Positions 34,966 through 42,702 of a stretch of 64,000 nt of DNA are shown piece by piece. A model generated the notes under the pieces. It ran no database searches, was not told where the DNA came from, and saw nothing but the letters and a program-made list of their open reading frames with translations. The translations under genes were made by a program, and so were the position numbers. How positions within the stretch are numbered: the stretch's first letter is position 1; every line of letters starts with the position of its first letter. Source of the DNA: an uncultured bacterium (lineage in GTDB: Bacteria > Cyanobacteriota > Vampirovibrionia > Gastranaerophilales > Gastranaerophilaceae); NCBI GenBank assembly GCA_949288725.1, contig CASELF010000042.1:1-64000 (forward strand), read 5' to 3'.

Positions 34966-35547
34966 ATGACAGAAATAAATTTTACATCTACATATAGAAT
35001 CCCGATTACCCAAGCGGGTGTTAATTCAGCGAAAAAAGCAAAATTAAAGGAACTAATTCAATCATATCCAAACGGTCTTATCGGAAACAGCAAAGTAGGA
35101 AATGCAAGGGTTTCAGTGGCTGATAGCGAAGATGCCACATTTGTTCAAAAACTAAAGGCAATAGGTTATAAAGTTTTCCAAAAATTTGAAGGTGAAAATA
35201 TTCCCAAAGAGGAAATGGATGTTTATATCAAGGAAAGACTTGATAACAGGGATTATAGCCAAATAGGCAAAAAGATGAAAAGAATGAGCAGAGAAATGAA
35301 AGAAAGAAAAAAATTCGAAAATAGTTTTGACGCTCCAGCAAAAGTTGTTAAAAATGAAGAATCTTTTGACGATGTACAATCAGTACAAACAAATAAAGTG
35401 CCGGTAAAAGCAACCAAGACAAATTCAGCGCAAAAAGCAGATCAAAAAGCTTTAATGGAAAGAATTAAACAGACTCCGGGCTATATAAAATGCAAAGAAG
35501 AATATGGGGAAGCGTTTGCGGATGCTGTTTATTTTGGAATAAAATAA
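34966..35547 (+). CDS. Hypothetical protein with N-terminal INFTS motif
   Basis: 193 residues; AAGGGGG precedes the ATG. It begins MTEINFTSTYRIPITQAGV, then a region with YPNGLIGNSKVGNARVSVADSEDATFVQKLKAIGYKVFQKFEG that reads like a small alpha/beta domain, a very basic helix (about 95-120, KKMKRMSREMKERKKFE), a disordered linker and a conserved-looking C-terminal helix pair (LMERIKQTPGYIKCKEEYGEAFADAVYFGI). No known family. The N-terminal motif groups it with other unknown proteins here. Confidence 0.75.
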   Translation: MTEINFTSTYRIPITQAGVNSAKKAKLKELIQSYPNGLIGNSKVGNARVSVADSEDATFVQKLKAIGYKVFQKFEGENIPKEEMDVYIKERLDNRDYSQIGKKMKRMSREMKERKKFENSFDAPAKVVKNEESFDDVQSVQTNKVPVKATKTNSAQKADQKALMERIKQTPGYIKCKEEYGEAFADAVYFGIK

Positions 35548-35569
35548 ACATTTATATATTTGTAATTAA

Positions 35570-35602
35570 AAAAAAACAGGTAAAATATTTTTGCCTGTTT
35601 TT
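35570..35602. terminator. Bidirectional terminator between 34966 gene and HEAT gene
   Basis: AAAAACAGGTAAA and TTTGCCTGTTTTT pair (one G-U) with loop ATAT; A-run on the left and T-run on the right serve both converging genes. Confidence 0.85.
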
Positions 35603-36770
35603 ATAATGCGTTGATTACTGCTCTTAAGTTTTCATCTGAAATTGAATTGAGCGCAGTTTCTTTATCTTGCGGGGTTATAACTTCAAGCATTTTTAATACT
35701 TCTAATGCCTTTACGACTAAAGTCGGATTAGATGATTTTAAAAGGTTTCTGACCAATTTATCATTTTCTGTGTATTCAAGTGCACTAAATACAAACAAAC
35801 TGTCTTGTCTGAGTTCATTGTCTGTCAATTTAAACAAATTGGCAGGATCTACAGAGTTTAATAAATTTTTAATTTCCAAAATTTCTTGCTTAGTATCTCT
35901 TGTTTCATCAAAAAGGTACTCATCATTTTCGGTTAATGTATGGAATTTATCTTGTGCGGCAAGAAGAACTGTTGCAATTTGTGAGTTTAGCGGTTCTTTA
36001 ATGAGCATTTCTATAAATTCATACAGTTGGAAATCAAATACTTGAGAAAGATTTAAAATTTCTCCAAGACCTTCTATTATTGCATTAAAAACATAAAGTC
36101 CATAGGTTTGATTCTTTTTATATATATGGAACAAATCTGTCAGATATAGAAGTTCACCGGCTATATTATCAGCCATGGAAGATTTCATCATTGCTTTTAT
36201 TATATCTTCTACGGCGCTTGTATCCTGGAAAGAAACAAGAAATCTTACAGCATCCAACTTGATAAAATCATCATCTGATGATAAAAGTTTAACAGATTTA
36301 TTAAATAAAGACCTATCGCCAATACTTGCCAGTGCGGAAGCGCAATTTGAACTAAGATAAGAATTTTGGCTATAAGCATATTCTTTTAGAAGATCTGTCG
36401 CTTTTGGGGTTTTAATCAATGAAAAATATTTTGCACAATATATTTTTTCATCTGTTGTCCCGTTTTTGAAAATTTCTAACATTTTTTCAGTCAAATTTTT
36501 ATCAGAATATTTTGCTAATGTAGAAACAATAAAATCTTCATAAGATGGAGAATAGAATTTCAGAAAGTTTAGCAAATTCAAATAATTTGATTGATTACAG
36601 GCTTTTTCAAGTCGTTTTGCAACATTTTGCTTGACAAAATCGAACAGAAAACTATCTTGTTCAACGAGTTCGGAAAACAATTCAGTATCTGAATTATTGA
36701 CGATATCCTCTGCTGCGGGTTCAAAATCGGCAGGATTTTTGCCCGTAAGTTTTTTCAATTTCTCATTCAT
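35601..36770 (-). CDS. HEAT-repeat-like alpha-solenoid protein
   Basis: 389 residues, entirely helical, with repeated pairs such as DEKIYCAKYFSLIKTPKATDLLKEYA, NSYLSSNCASALASIGDRSLFNKSVKLL and DDFIKLDAVRFLVSFQDTSAVEDIIKAM at about 37-residue spacing, the HEAT pattern. The C-terminal helices again show NPTLVVKALEVLKMLEV. Cytoplasmic, probably a protein-interaction scaffold. It follows the DprA-like gene after 20 bases, so a functional pairing is possible. Confidence 0.75.
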   Translation of the reverse strand: MNEKLKKLTGKNPADFEPAAEDIVNNSDTELFSELVEQDSFLFDFVKQNVAKRLEKACNQSNYLNLLNFLKFYSPSYEDFIVSTLAKYSDKNLTEKMLEIFKNGTTDEKIYCAKYFSLIKTPKATDLLKEYAYSQNSYLSSNCASALASIGDRSLFNKSVKLLSSDDDFIKLDAVRFLVSFQDTSAVEDIIKAMMKSSMADNIAGELLYLTDLFHIYKKNQTYGLYVFNAIIEGLGEILNLSQVFDFQLYEFIEMLIKEPLNSQIATVLLAAQDKFHTLTENDEYLFDETRDTKQEILEIKNLLNSVDPANLFKLTDNELRQDSLFVFSALEYTENDKLVRNLLKSSNPTLVVKALEVLKMLEVITPQDKETALNSISDENLRAVINAL

Positions 36771-36790
36771 AAGGTTATTTCCTAAAAGAA

Positions 36791-37390
36791 CTAATCCAGA
36801 TAGAATACAGTAATAACTTTATGACGTTCTTCAGCATATTGAACAGCATTGTGAAGAGTTTTACTTGTATGAGAAAGGAAACAAATTAATTGATTACATT
36901 CATCAATAATTTCTCTGTTACAAACTCTAGAAGCATCAGCAAGAGTCATCATTGCTCTGTCTAAATGCTCAATAATATTAGGAACACCAATCAACTGATT
37001 TTGAACATCAGAAGGTTGTTGGCTGATAGTTTGCGGAAGAATAACACATAATTTATCAGGATTTGCTTTCATTGCTCCTCGAATAGCAGCAGCATTAGTA
37101 CCTGAAGAACCGCCTGATGTAATAATTGTATTGTCTTGCATAACTAAAGCAGTTGCAAGCGTTTCAATCATTTGCTGATGAGTGATTGGAAGATTACGAC
37201 TACCGATGATAGCGATTTTCTTTGCGGATTGCTTAATTGTTGCCAATTCCATTGCCAATTCATCAACTGTGTTAGGCGTATCTGCTTTTACTGTGTCTAA
37301 ATCATCATCTATTGGTACCACTATGGATTTTTGTGCGTCCTCCTGATTATCATCTGAACTCAATATAATTTCCATATCACTGTCTGTCAT
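36791..37390 (-). CDS. Short SLOG-fold protein related to DprA
   Basis: 199 residues. After an acidic N-terminal tail (1-55), residues 56-199 form a Rossmann-like SLOG domain: AKKIAIIGSRNLPITHQQMIETLATALV, TIITSGGSSGTNAAAIRGAMKA, CVILPQTISQQPSDVQNQL, and a late NQLICFLSHTSKTLHNAVQYAEERH. GSR and SGGSSG...A are DprA/LOG-type nucleotide-binding signatures, but the DprA winged helix and SAM domain are missing. Cyanobacteria encode a similar stand-alone protein annotated as recombination mediator A. Role unproven; nucleotide or ssDNA binding is plausible. Confidence 0.75.
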   Translation of the reverse strand: MTDSDMEIILSSDDNQEDAQKSIVVPIDDDLDTVKADTPNTVDELAMELATIKQSAKKIAIIGSRNLPITHQQMIETLATALVMQDNTIITSGGSSGTNAAAIRGAMKANPDKLCVILPQTISQQPSDVQNQLIGVPNIIEHLDRAMMTLADASRVCNREIIDECNQLICFLSHTSKTLHNAVQYAEERHKVITVFYLD

Positions 37391-37475
37391 TTTGTCTTTT
37401 ACCTTCTGATTGCATTAATTACATTTTTAAACTATGCTAGATTATAGCATATATTTTTTGATTTGGGAAGAGGTC

Positions 37476-40013
37476 ATGGAAAATCTATTAGAAAATCTTA
37501 ATAAGGAGCAGCAGGAAGCTGTTCAGACAACGAAGGGTCCGTTATTAATATTAGCCGGTGCAGGTTCAGGCAAAACAAAAGTTCTAACGACTCGTATTGC
37601 TTATATGATAAGAAACGGAGTCAGACCTGCAAATATTTTAGCAGTTACATTTACCAACAAGGCTGCAAAGGAGATGAAAGAGCGTATTTCTAAAATTCTT
37701 GGAGAAGATGCGATTAAGTATATGTGGGTTGGGACTTTCCACGGGATTTGCGGCAGAATATTGAGGGAAAATATTGACAAATACAACACTGCAACAGGTA
37801 AACATTTAGACAAGAATTTTACTATCTATGATGATTCTGATACTAATCAGATAATTACAAGAGCGATTAAAAAATTAAATCTTGATGACAAAGTTTATCA
37901 ACCAAAACTTGTCAAATCAATTATTTCAAATGCAAAAAATAAAATGCAGGATGCAACGACATTTGCAACATACGCAAGAGATTTCAAATCTCAAAGAATT
38001 GCAACTGTATATGAAGAGTATGAAAAGACGTTAAATAGTAATAATGCAATTGATTTTGACGATATGCTAATGTTGACCGTCAAATTGTTAGAGCAAAATG
38101 AAGAGGTCAGAACTCATTATTATGAAAGATTTCAACACATAATGGTTGATGAATACCAGGATACAAACCTTGCACAGTATAATCTTGTTAATATGCTTTA
38201 TACAAATTTATCAAAAGAAGTTCCTTCTGAGCGCTCATTGTGCGTAGTAGGTGATGTTGACCAGTCAATATATTCTTGGCGTGGGGCAGATTTTACAATA
38301 ATAATGAACTTCCAAAAAGATTATCCTAAAACAAAACTTATCAAACTAGAGCAAAATTACCGTTCAACAGCGCATATTTTGCAGGCTGCAAATGCTGTAA
38401 TTGAAAACAATAATGAGCGAGTTGAAAAGATTTTGTATTCAAACAAAGGAGAAGGTGAAAAACTAAGTTATTACATAGCAAATGATGAAGCTGATGAGGC
38501 AAATTATATTGTTAGTAACATAAAGCGGACAGCAGGCGGAAATTATAATCAGTTTGCAATTTTATATAGAACAAACAACCAATCAAGAGCATTAGAAGAA
38601 GCCTGTATGGCAGCAGGTGTCCCATATAGAATATATGGCGGTACAAAGTTCTATGATAGAGCAGAAGTCAAAAATGTAATCTGTTATTTAAAACTTATAA
38701 ATAATACCGAAGATTCTCAGAGTTTGCGCAGGATAATAAATATTCCAAAACGAGGCTTGGGAGATACTACGCTAAAAAATCTTACAGATTTTGCAAATTC
38801 TAAGGATATAAGTTTATTTGAGGCCATAAAAATTTGTGAAGAATCCGAAATTTCTGCAAAAACACAATCCAAATTGAAGGATTTTGCAACTTTAATTCAA
38901 AAATTTAAAGATGCACAAAGTTCATACAATTTAAAAGATTTTGTAGCACTTGTAATTGAAAAATCAGGATATCTGGCAGAACTTCAGTCCAAAGCGGCAA
39001 GTGAACCTGAGTATCAGGATGATATAAATAACTTACAAGAACTTGTTAACGTAGCAGAAGAATTTGTACCTGAAGAAGAAGATAATTTGCTAGGTGAATT
39101 TTTACAACAAGTGGCACTTGTTTCTGATTTAGATTCTATGCAGGATGAAGCAAATAATGTTACTATGATGACGCTTCATGCAGCAAAAGGTTTGGAATTC
39201 CCAACAGTATTTATTGCCGGCATGGATGAAGGGATTTTTCCAAGCCAAAGAACACTTCAAGTTCCTTCAGAAGTCGAAGAAGAACGCAGGTTGATGTATG
39301 TCGGAATTACAAGAGCAGAAGAAAAATTATATCTAGTTTCATCTAAAAGACGTCAAACTTGGGGCGAGTATCGTTATTATAATCCTTCAAGATTTATTGA
39401 AGAAATTCCGCAAAACCTTATTGATTCGTTTGAATCAGACAATAGATATGATACTTCTTCAACCTTTAGAAACGCTGTTTCTAAAGCAAGAGAAGACTCT
39501 CATGCATCGTCAACTCCTGATGGTTATGTAAGACCAACTACAGGTTTTGGTGCAAATTTTGTAGCACCTAAACGAGGCGGGCTTTCAACAACAACAGTTA
39601 CGAAGAAAACCCCATCGTCATCAAGTTCAAGTTATTCTTCTAACTACCAAAGACCACAACAAAATCGTACCCCGCAAAGAACGATTATTGTAAAATCTGC
39701 AATAAATAAGAAAAAAGAAGAAGAAAAAATAGCAGCATTTTTCAAAGACAACGCAATAAAAAGAATGGCGGAAGAAAGACGTCAAAAACGTGCTGCAGAA
39801 GAACTTGAAGCCCAGAAAAAACGTGAAAAAGTTCAAAGCGGTTTTGTTGAAGATGCTTATCAAACAGGACAAAGAGTATTTCATGAACAATTTGGCATAG
39901 GACATATAACAGATGTCTTAAATGTCGGAGATAGCGTTATGTACACCGTTGATTTTGGCAAAATGGGCAAAAAAGCAATGGATGCTGCGTATGCGAAATT
40001 GAAGAAATTTTAA
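37476..40013 (+). CDS. pcrA: ATP-dependent DNA helicase PcrA/UvrD
   Basis: SF1A 3'-5' helicase for repair and for removing RecA or polymerases. 845 residues from ATG 37476 (GAAGAGGT upstream); the frame is open 14 codons further. Walker A AGAGSGKT, VTFTNKAAKEMKERI, GTFHGICGRILR, DEYQDTN, GDVDQSIYSWRGAD, LEQNYRS, TLHAAKGLEFPTVFI and RRLMYVGITRAEEKL are all present. A low-complexity Ser/Thr-rich linker (about 690-760) leads to the C-terminal Tudor-like domain (GQRVFHEQFGIGHITDV) that contacts RNA polymerase. Confidence 0.95.
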   Translation: MENLLENLNKEQQEAVQTTKGPLLILAGAGSGKTKVLTTRIAYMIRNGVRPANILAVTFTNKAAKEMKERISKILGEDAIKYMWVGTFHGICGRILRENIDKYNTATGKHLDKNFTIYDDSDTNQIITRAIKKLNLDDKVYQPKLVKSIISNAKNKMQDATTFATYARDFKSQRIATVYEEYEKTLNSNNAIDFDDMLMLTVKLLEQNEEVRTHYYERFQHIMVDEYQDTNLAQYNLVNMLYTNLSKEVPSERSLCVVGDVDQSIYSWRGADFTIIMNFQKDYPKTKLIKLEQNYRSTAHILQAANAVIENNNERVEKILYSNKGEGEKLSYYIANDEADEANYIVSNIKRTAGGNYNQFAILYRTNNQSRALEEACMAAGVPYRIYGGTKFYDRAEVKNVICYLKLINNTEDSQSLRRIINIPKRGLGDTTLKNLTDFANSKDISLFEAIKICEESEISAKTQSKLKDFATLIQKFKDAQSSYNLKDFVALVIEKSGYLAELQSKAASEPEYQDDINNLQELVNVAEEFVPEEEDNLLGEFLQQVALVSDLDSMQDEANNVTMMTLHAAKGLEFPTVFIAGMDEGIFPSQRTLQVPSEVEEERRLMYVGITRAEEKLYLVSSKRRQTWGEYRYYNPSRFIEEIPQNLIDSFESDNRYDTSSTFRNAVSKAREDSHASSTPDGYVRPTTGFGANFVAPKRGGLSTTTVTKKTPSSSSSSYSSNYQRPQQNRTPQRTIIVKSAINKKKEEEKIAAFFKDNAIKRMAEERRQKRAAEELEAQKKREKVQSGFVEDAYQTGQRVFHEQFGIGHITDVLNVGDSVMYTVDFGKMGKKAMDAAYAKLKKF

Positions 40014-40046
40014 ATGTAATTTGTAAAGAATTATGTAAGTAAATAC

Positions 40047-40252
40047 TTGTATTTTGCGATTTTCCATGATATATTGACTACTGTCAGACTGTCGAAATAA
40101 GCCTGCAAAAGTTAGGCAACATTAATTCGATAAGTGACGAGTAGTATGGATACTCCGAAGCGTAAATAAATTTGACAAACAACATACCGCAAGGTTTTGT
40201 GTGTTTTTTATAATATTAGTTTCGGAAGTCCGCAAGAGAAAAGGAAAATAGT
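40047..40252 (+). promoter_or_regulatory. rpsH promoter and structured leader
   Basis: TTGTAT (40047-40052), 17 bases, TATATT (40070-40075) predict a start near 40082 and a leader of about 170 bases. The leader can form nested helices TCGAA/TTCGA enclosing GCCT/AGGC with a bulged A-rich internal loop, then a GAGTA/TACTC hairpin, and a distant CCGAA/TTCGG pairing close to the rpsH ribosome site. A ribosomal-protein feedback leader (S8 is the natural candidate) would look like this, but no known motif was matched. Confidence 0.55.
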
Positions 40253-40648
40253 ATGAACACAGATCCTATAGCAGATATGCTAACAAGAATCAGAAACGCA
40301 AACATGGTTAAACACCCTTCAGTAGAAGTTCCTGCTTCAAAATTGAAAGTTGAATTAACAAAACTTTTAAAAGAAGAAGGTTATATTGCTGATTATGAAG
40401 TGCGTGAAGCAGGTAATTTCAAAGTTATCAACATCACTTTGAAATATGATGAAAAAGGAAATCCTGTAATTACAAAACTTGAAAGAATTTCAAAACCGGG
40501 TTTACGTCACTACTCAAAAGCTAAAAACTTACAAAAAGTTTTAGGCGGTATGGGTGTTGCTATTGTTTCAACTCCAAAAGGATTGTTGACAGACAGAAAA
40601 GCAAGAAAAGAAAACGTTGGCGGAGAAGTTCTTTGCTACGTATATTAA
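40253..40648 (+). CDS. rpsH: 30S ribosomal protein S8
   Basis: 131 residues, normal. Starts [41 protein letters not shown]-terminal [53 protein letters not shown] is the rRNA-binding S8 end. AAAAGG precedes the ATG. First of three isolated spc-operon genes. Confidence 0.98.
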   Translation: MNTDPIADMLTRIRNANMVKHPSVEVPASKLKVELTKLLKEEGYIADYEVREAGNFKVINITLKYDEKGNPVITKLERISKPGLRHYSKAKNLQKVLGGMGVAIVSTPKGLLTDRKARKENVGGEVLCYVY

Positions 40649-40682
40649 TATAAATTTTTCAGATTTATATTAAGTTGATTAT

Positions 40683-40713
40683 TTTCAGGTGCAATTGGTA
40701 GAAAAGCCTGAAA
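40683..40713 (+). promoter_or_regulatory. Hairpin in the rpsH-rplF spacer
   Basis: TTTCAGG and CCTGAAA (7 bp, 17-base loop) in a 97-base spacer, unusually long for this operon. No T-run, so not a plain terminator; a processing or feedback element is possible. Confidence 0.5.
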
Positions 40714-40745
40714 TTGTGCAAGATATACCATAAGGAGAAAATGAA

Positions 40746-41285
40746 ATGTCAAGAATTGGTAAAAAACCGATAGAAATTCCTCAAGGTGTTGAGGTAAAAA
40801 TTGAAGGACAAGTAGTAACAGCAAAAGGACCTTTGGGTGTTGAAGTTGTTGAAGTTCGTCCTGAAATTGCCGTAAAAATTGAAGATAATCACATTGTATT
40901 ATCAAAAGTAGGTACATCTCGTGAAACAGATGCATTATACGGCTTATCAAGAACTCTTGTTGCAAATGCTGTAACCGGTGTTAAAGAAGGTTTTGTTAAA
41001 AAACTTGAAATTAACGGTGTAGGTTACAGAGCACAAATGCAAGGTACAACATTAAATATGGCACTTGGATATTCACATCCTGTTGATATCGTTCCACCGG
41101 AAGGTATTACAATTTCTGTTGAAGCAAATACAAAAATTACCGTAAAAGGTTCAAACAAACAAAAAGTCGGTGATGTTGCTGCTTTAATCAGATCTAAACG
41201 TAAGCCTGAAGTTTACAAAGGTAAAGGTATTAAATACGAAGGTGAATATATCAGACGTAAAGCCGGTAAAGCAGGTAAAAAATAA
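40746..41285 (+). CDS. rplF: 50S ribosomal protein L6
   Basis: 179 residues, normal. MSRIGKKPIEIPQGVEV start, two L6 repeats, and the end VRSKRKPEVYKGKGIKYEGEYIRRKAGKAGKK-type C terminus (with I in place of V) binding 23S rRNA near the factor site. Strong AAGGAG upstream. Confidence 0.98.
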   Translation: MSRIGKKPIEIPQGVEVKIEGQVVTAKGPLGVEVVEVRPEIAVKIEDNHIVLSKVGTSRETDALYGLSRTLVANAVTGVKEGFVKKLEINGVGYRAQMQGTTLNMALGYSHPVDIVPPEGITISVEANTKITVKGSNKQKVGDVAALIRSKRKPEVYKGKGIKYEGEYIRRKAGKAGKK

Positions 41286-41334
41286 TAAACTTGCGGCCTA
41301 ATAAATTTTAGGTTAATTAAGTAAGTAGAATAAA

Positions 41335-41377
41335 GCCCATATAAACTCTTGAAGTGGTTTTTCAAGTCGGTTTGGGT
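41335..41377 (+). promoter_or_regulatory. Nested hairpins in the rplF-rplR spacer
   Basis: CCCA/TGGG outer and CTTGAA/TTCAAG inner helices, with a further CCTAA/TTAGG hairpin at about 41297-41312, in a 112-base spacer. Same geometry as the other two leaders of this group: a structure just upstream of each gene. Confidence 0.45.
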
Positions 41378-41397
41378 GATATGAAAGGAAAAGAAAA

Positions 41398-41766
41398 ATG
41401 ATTAAACAACAAACAAGAAAACCATTAGTTCAAAAAAGACACAGATCAATCAGAGTTAAATTAGCAGGTACTGCAGAATTTCCAAGATTGGCAGTTTATA
41501 GAAGTACAAAACATATTTATGCTCAATTGATTGATGATGATAACCATGTAACAATTGCATCAGCATCATCTAATGATAAGGAATTAAAAGAAAAATTATC
41601 TCACGGCGGTAATATAGAAGCTGCTAAGGTTGTTGGTGAAGCAATTGCTCAAAAAGCTAAAAAAGCAGGTATTGAATGTGTAGTATTTGACCGTGGCGGA
41701 TTTTTATACCATGGTAGAATTGCTGCACTTGCTGATGCTGCAAGAGAAGCTGGTTTGATGTTCTAA
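41398..41766 (+). CDS. rplR: 50S ribosomal protein L18
   Basis: 122 residues, normal. [46 protein letters not shown]-type core (here beginning [10 protein letters not shown]) and end [26 protein letters not shown] bind 5S rRNA. Directly followed by a terminator; rpsE, which normally comes next, is absent. Confidence 0.98.
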   Translation: MIKQQTRKPLVQKRHRSIRVKLAGTAEFPRLAVYRSTKHIYAQLIDDDNHVTIASASSNDKELKEKLSHGGNIEAAKVVGEAIAQKAKKAGIECVVFDRGGFLYHGRIAALADAAREAGLMF

Positions 41767-41788
41767 TTGAACTTATCTATAACAATTC

Positions 41789-41823
41789 AAAGCGCCAAAC
41801 TTATTTTAAGTTTGGCGCTTTGT
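41789..41823. terminator. Terminator after rplR
   Basis: A 15-bp stem AAAGCGCCAAACTTA with its complement, loop TTT, then TGTTTAT. It also lies downstream of the convergent 41838 gene. Confidence 0.92.
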
Positions 41824-41837
41824 TTATGTATAAAATT

Positions 41838-42470
41838 TTATGCTAATTGCATGAAATCCTTTGGATCTTTTGTTTTGAGTTGTGTATCTTCATAATCTTT
41901 TGTAATTCCAACAAACCAAGGGTGTGTAGGGAATTTAGGTGCTTCGGCAAGTATTCCTTCTTTTGGGAATGTCTTTGTTTGTGCTTCAGGTTCTGCTTTT
42001 GCCCATGCTCCTGCTTGTGTTTCAAAATATTTCGGACTTTTTTCATTGATGTATGCTTTTAAATTTCTGAAACTGATATTACCTTTTTCGTCAACTTTGA
42101 AATTTGGGTTTAGTGTACCATTTTTTGACATAATGTCTTCAGGTTTTAAATCAAGTCCTAATGCTTTGATTTCTTCCAAAAATTTCGTTACTTGTTCTTT
42201 TTTTACTTTTGCTAATTCTTTAGGTTCTCTGCCATTAATTATGTCTGTAATACTTTGTGGTTCGTATTTTACGATTTTTCCTTTTCTCACAACTCCATCT
42301 TTATCAACTATCATTTGATAACCATTGTCTTTCGGTCTTAAGTTAAGTTTTTTTATCAGTTCTGCAAAATCTTCATTATTTTCTATTTTTATACTATCGC
42401 TTTTTGCTGGTACTGAATAACCTGTTTTTACAACATTTTGTGTGCTAATTTCAAATCCATCTCCTGCCAT
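41838..42470 (-). CDS. Hypothetical soluble protein
   Basis: 210 residues with GAAAGGGGAAAA before the ATG. Begins MAGDGFEISTQNVVKTGYSV. Contains a DKDG loop (YQMIVDKDGVVRKGKIVKY) and a second DEKGNISFRNLKAY, suggesting small beta-hairpin repeats, with helical stretches between and a Pro-rich end. No signal peptide, no known family. Confidence 0.7.
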   Translation of the reverse strand: MAGDGFEISTQNVVKTGYSVPAKSDSIKIENNEDFAELIKKLNLRPKDNGYQMIVDKDGVVRKGKIVKYEPQSITDIINGREPKELAKVKKEQVTKFLEEIKALGLDLKPEDIMSKNGTLNPNFKVDEKGNISFRNLKAYINEKSPKYFETQAGAWAKAEPEAQTKTFPKEGILAEAPKFPTHPWFVGITKDYEDTQLKTKDPKDFMQLA

Positions 42471-42702
42471 ATTTTTCCCCTTTCTTAATTTTCCCCGTTT
42501 TATCGTGTTATATTCTTATAAAGTTTTTATTCGGTGTAGAATTGCTCAAATTCTATCGAATGTTAAAGAATATTAAGAGTGGAGTTAAGATGAAAGAAAA
42601 TATGTGTTTTAAAATATTATTTTTTTCTTAATATTATCCATACCGTTTGTTTTTATGTTACACTTTAACAATAAGACTAAACTTGGGGAAGGATATACAT
42701 TA

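Noticed and set aside
40683-41377. Calling the spacer hairpins of the ribosomal group terminators
   Set aside because: None is followed by a T-run and the genes on both sides lie on the same strand in conserved order.
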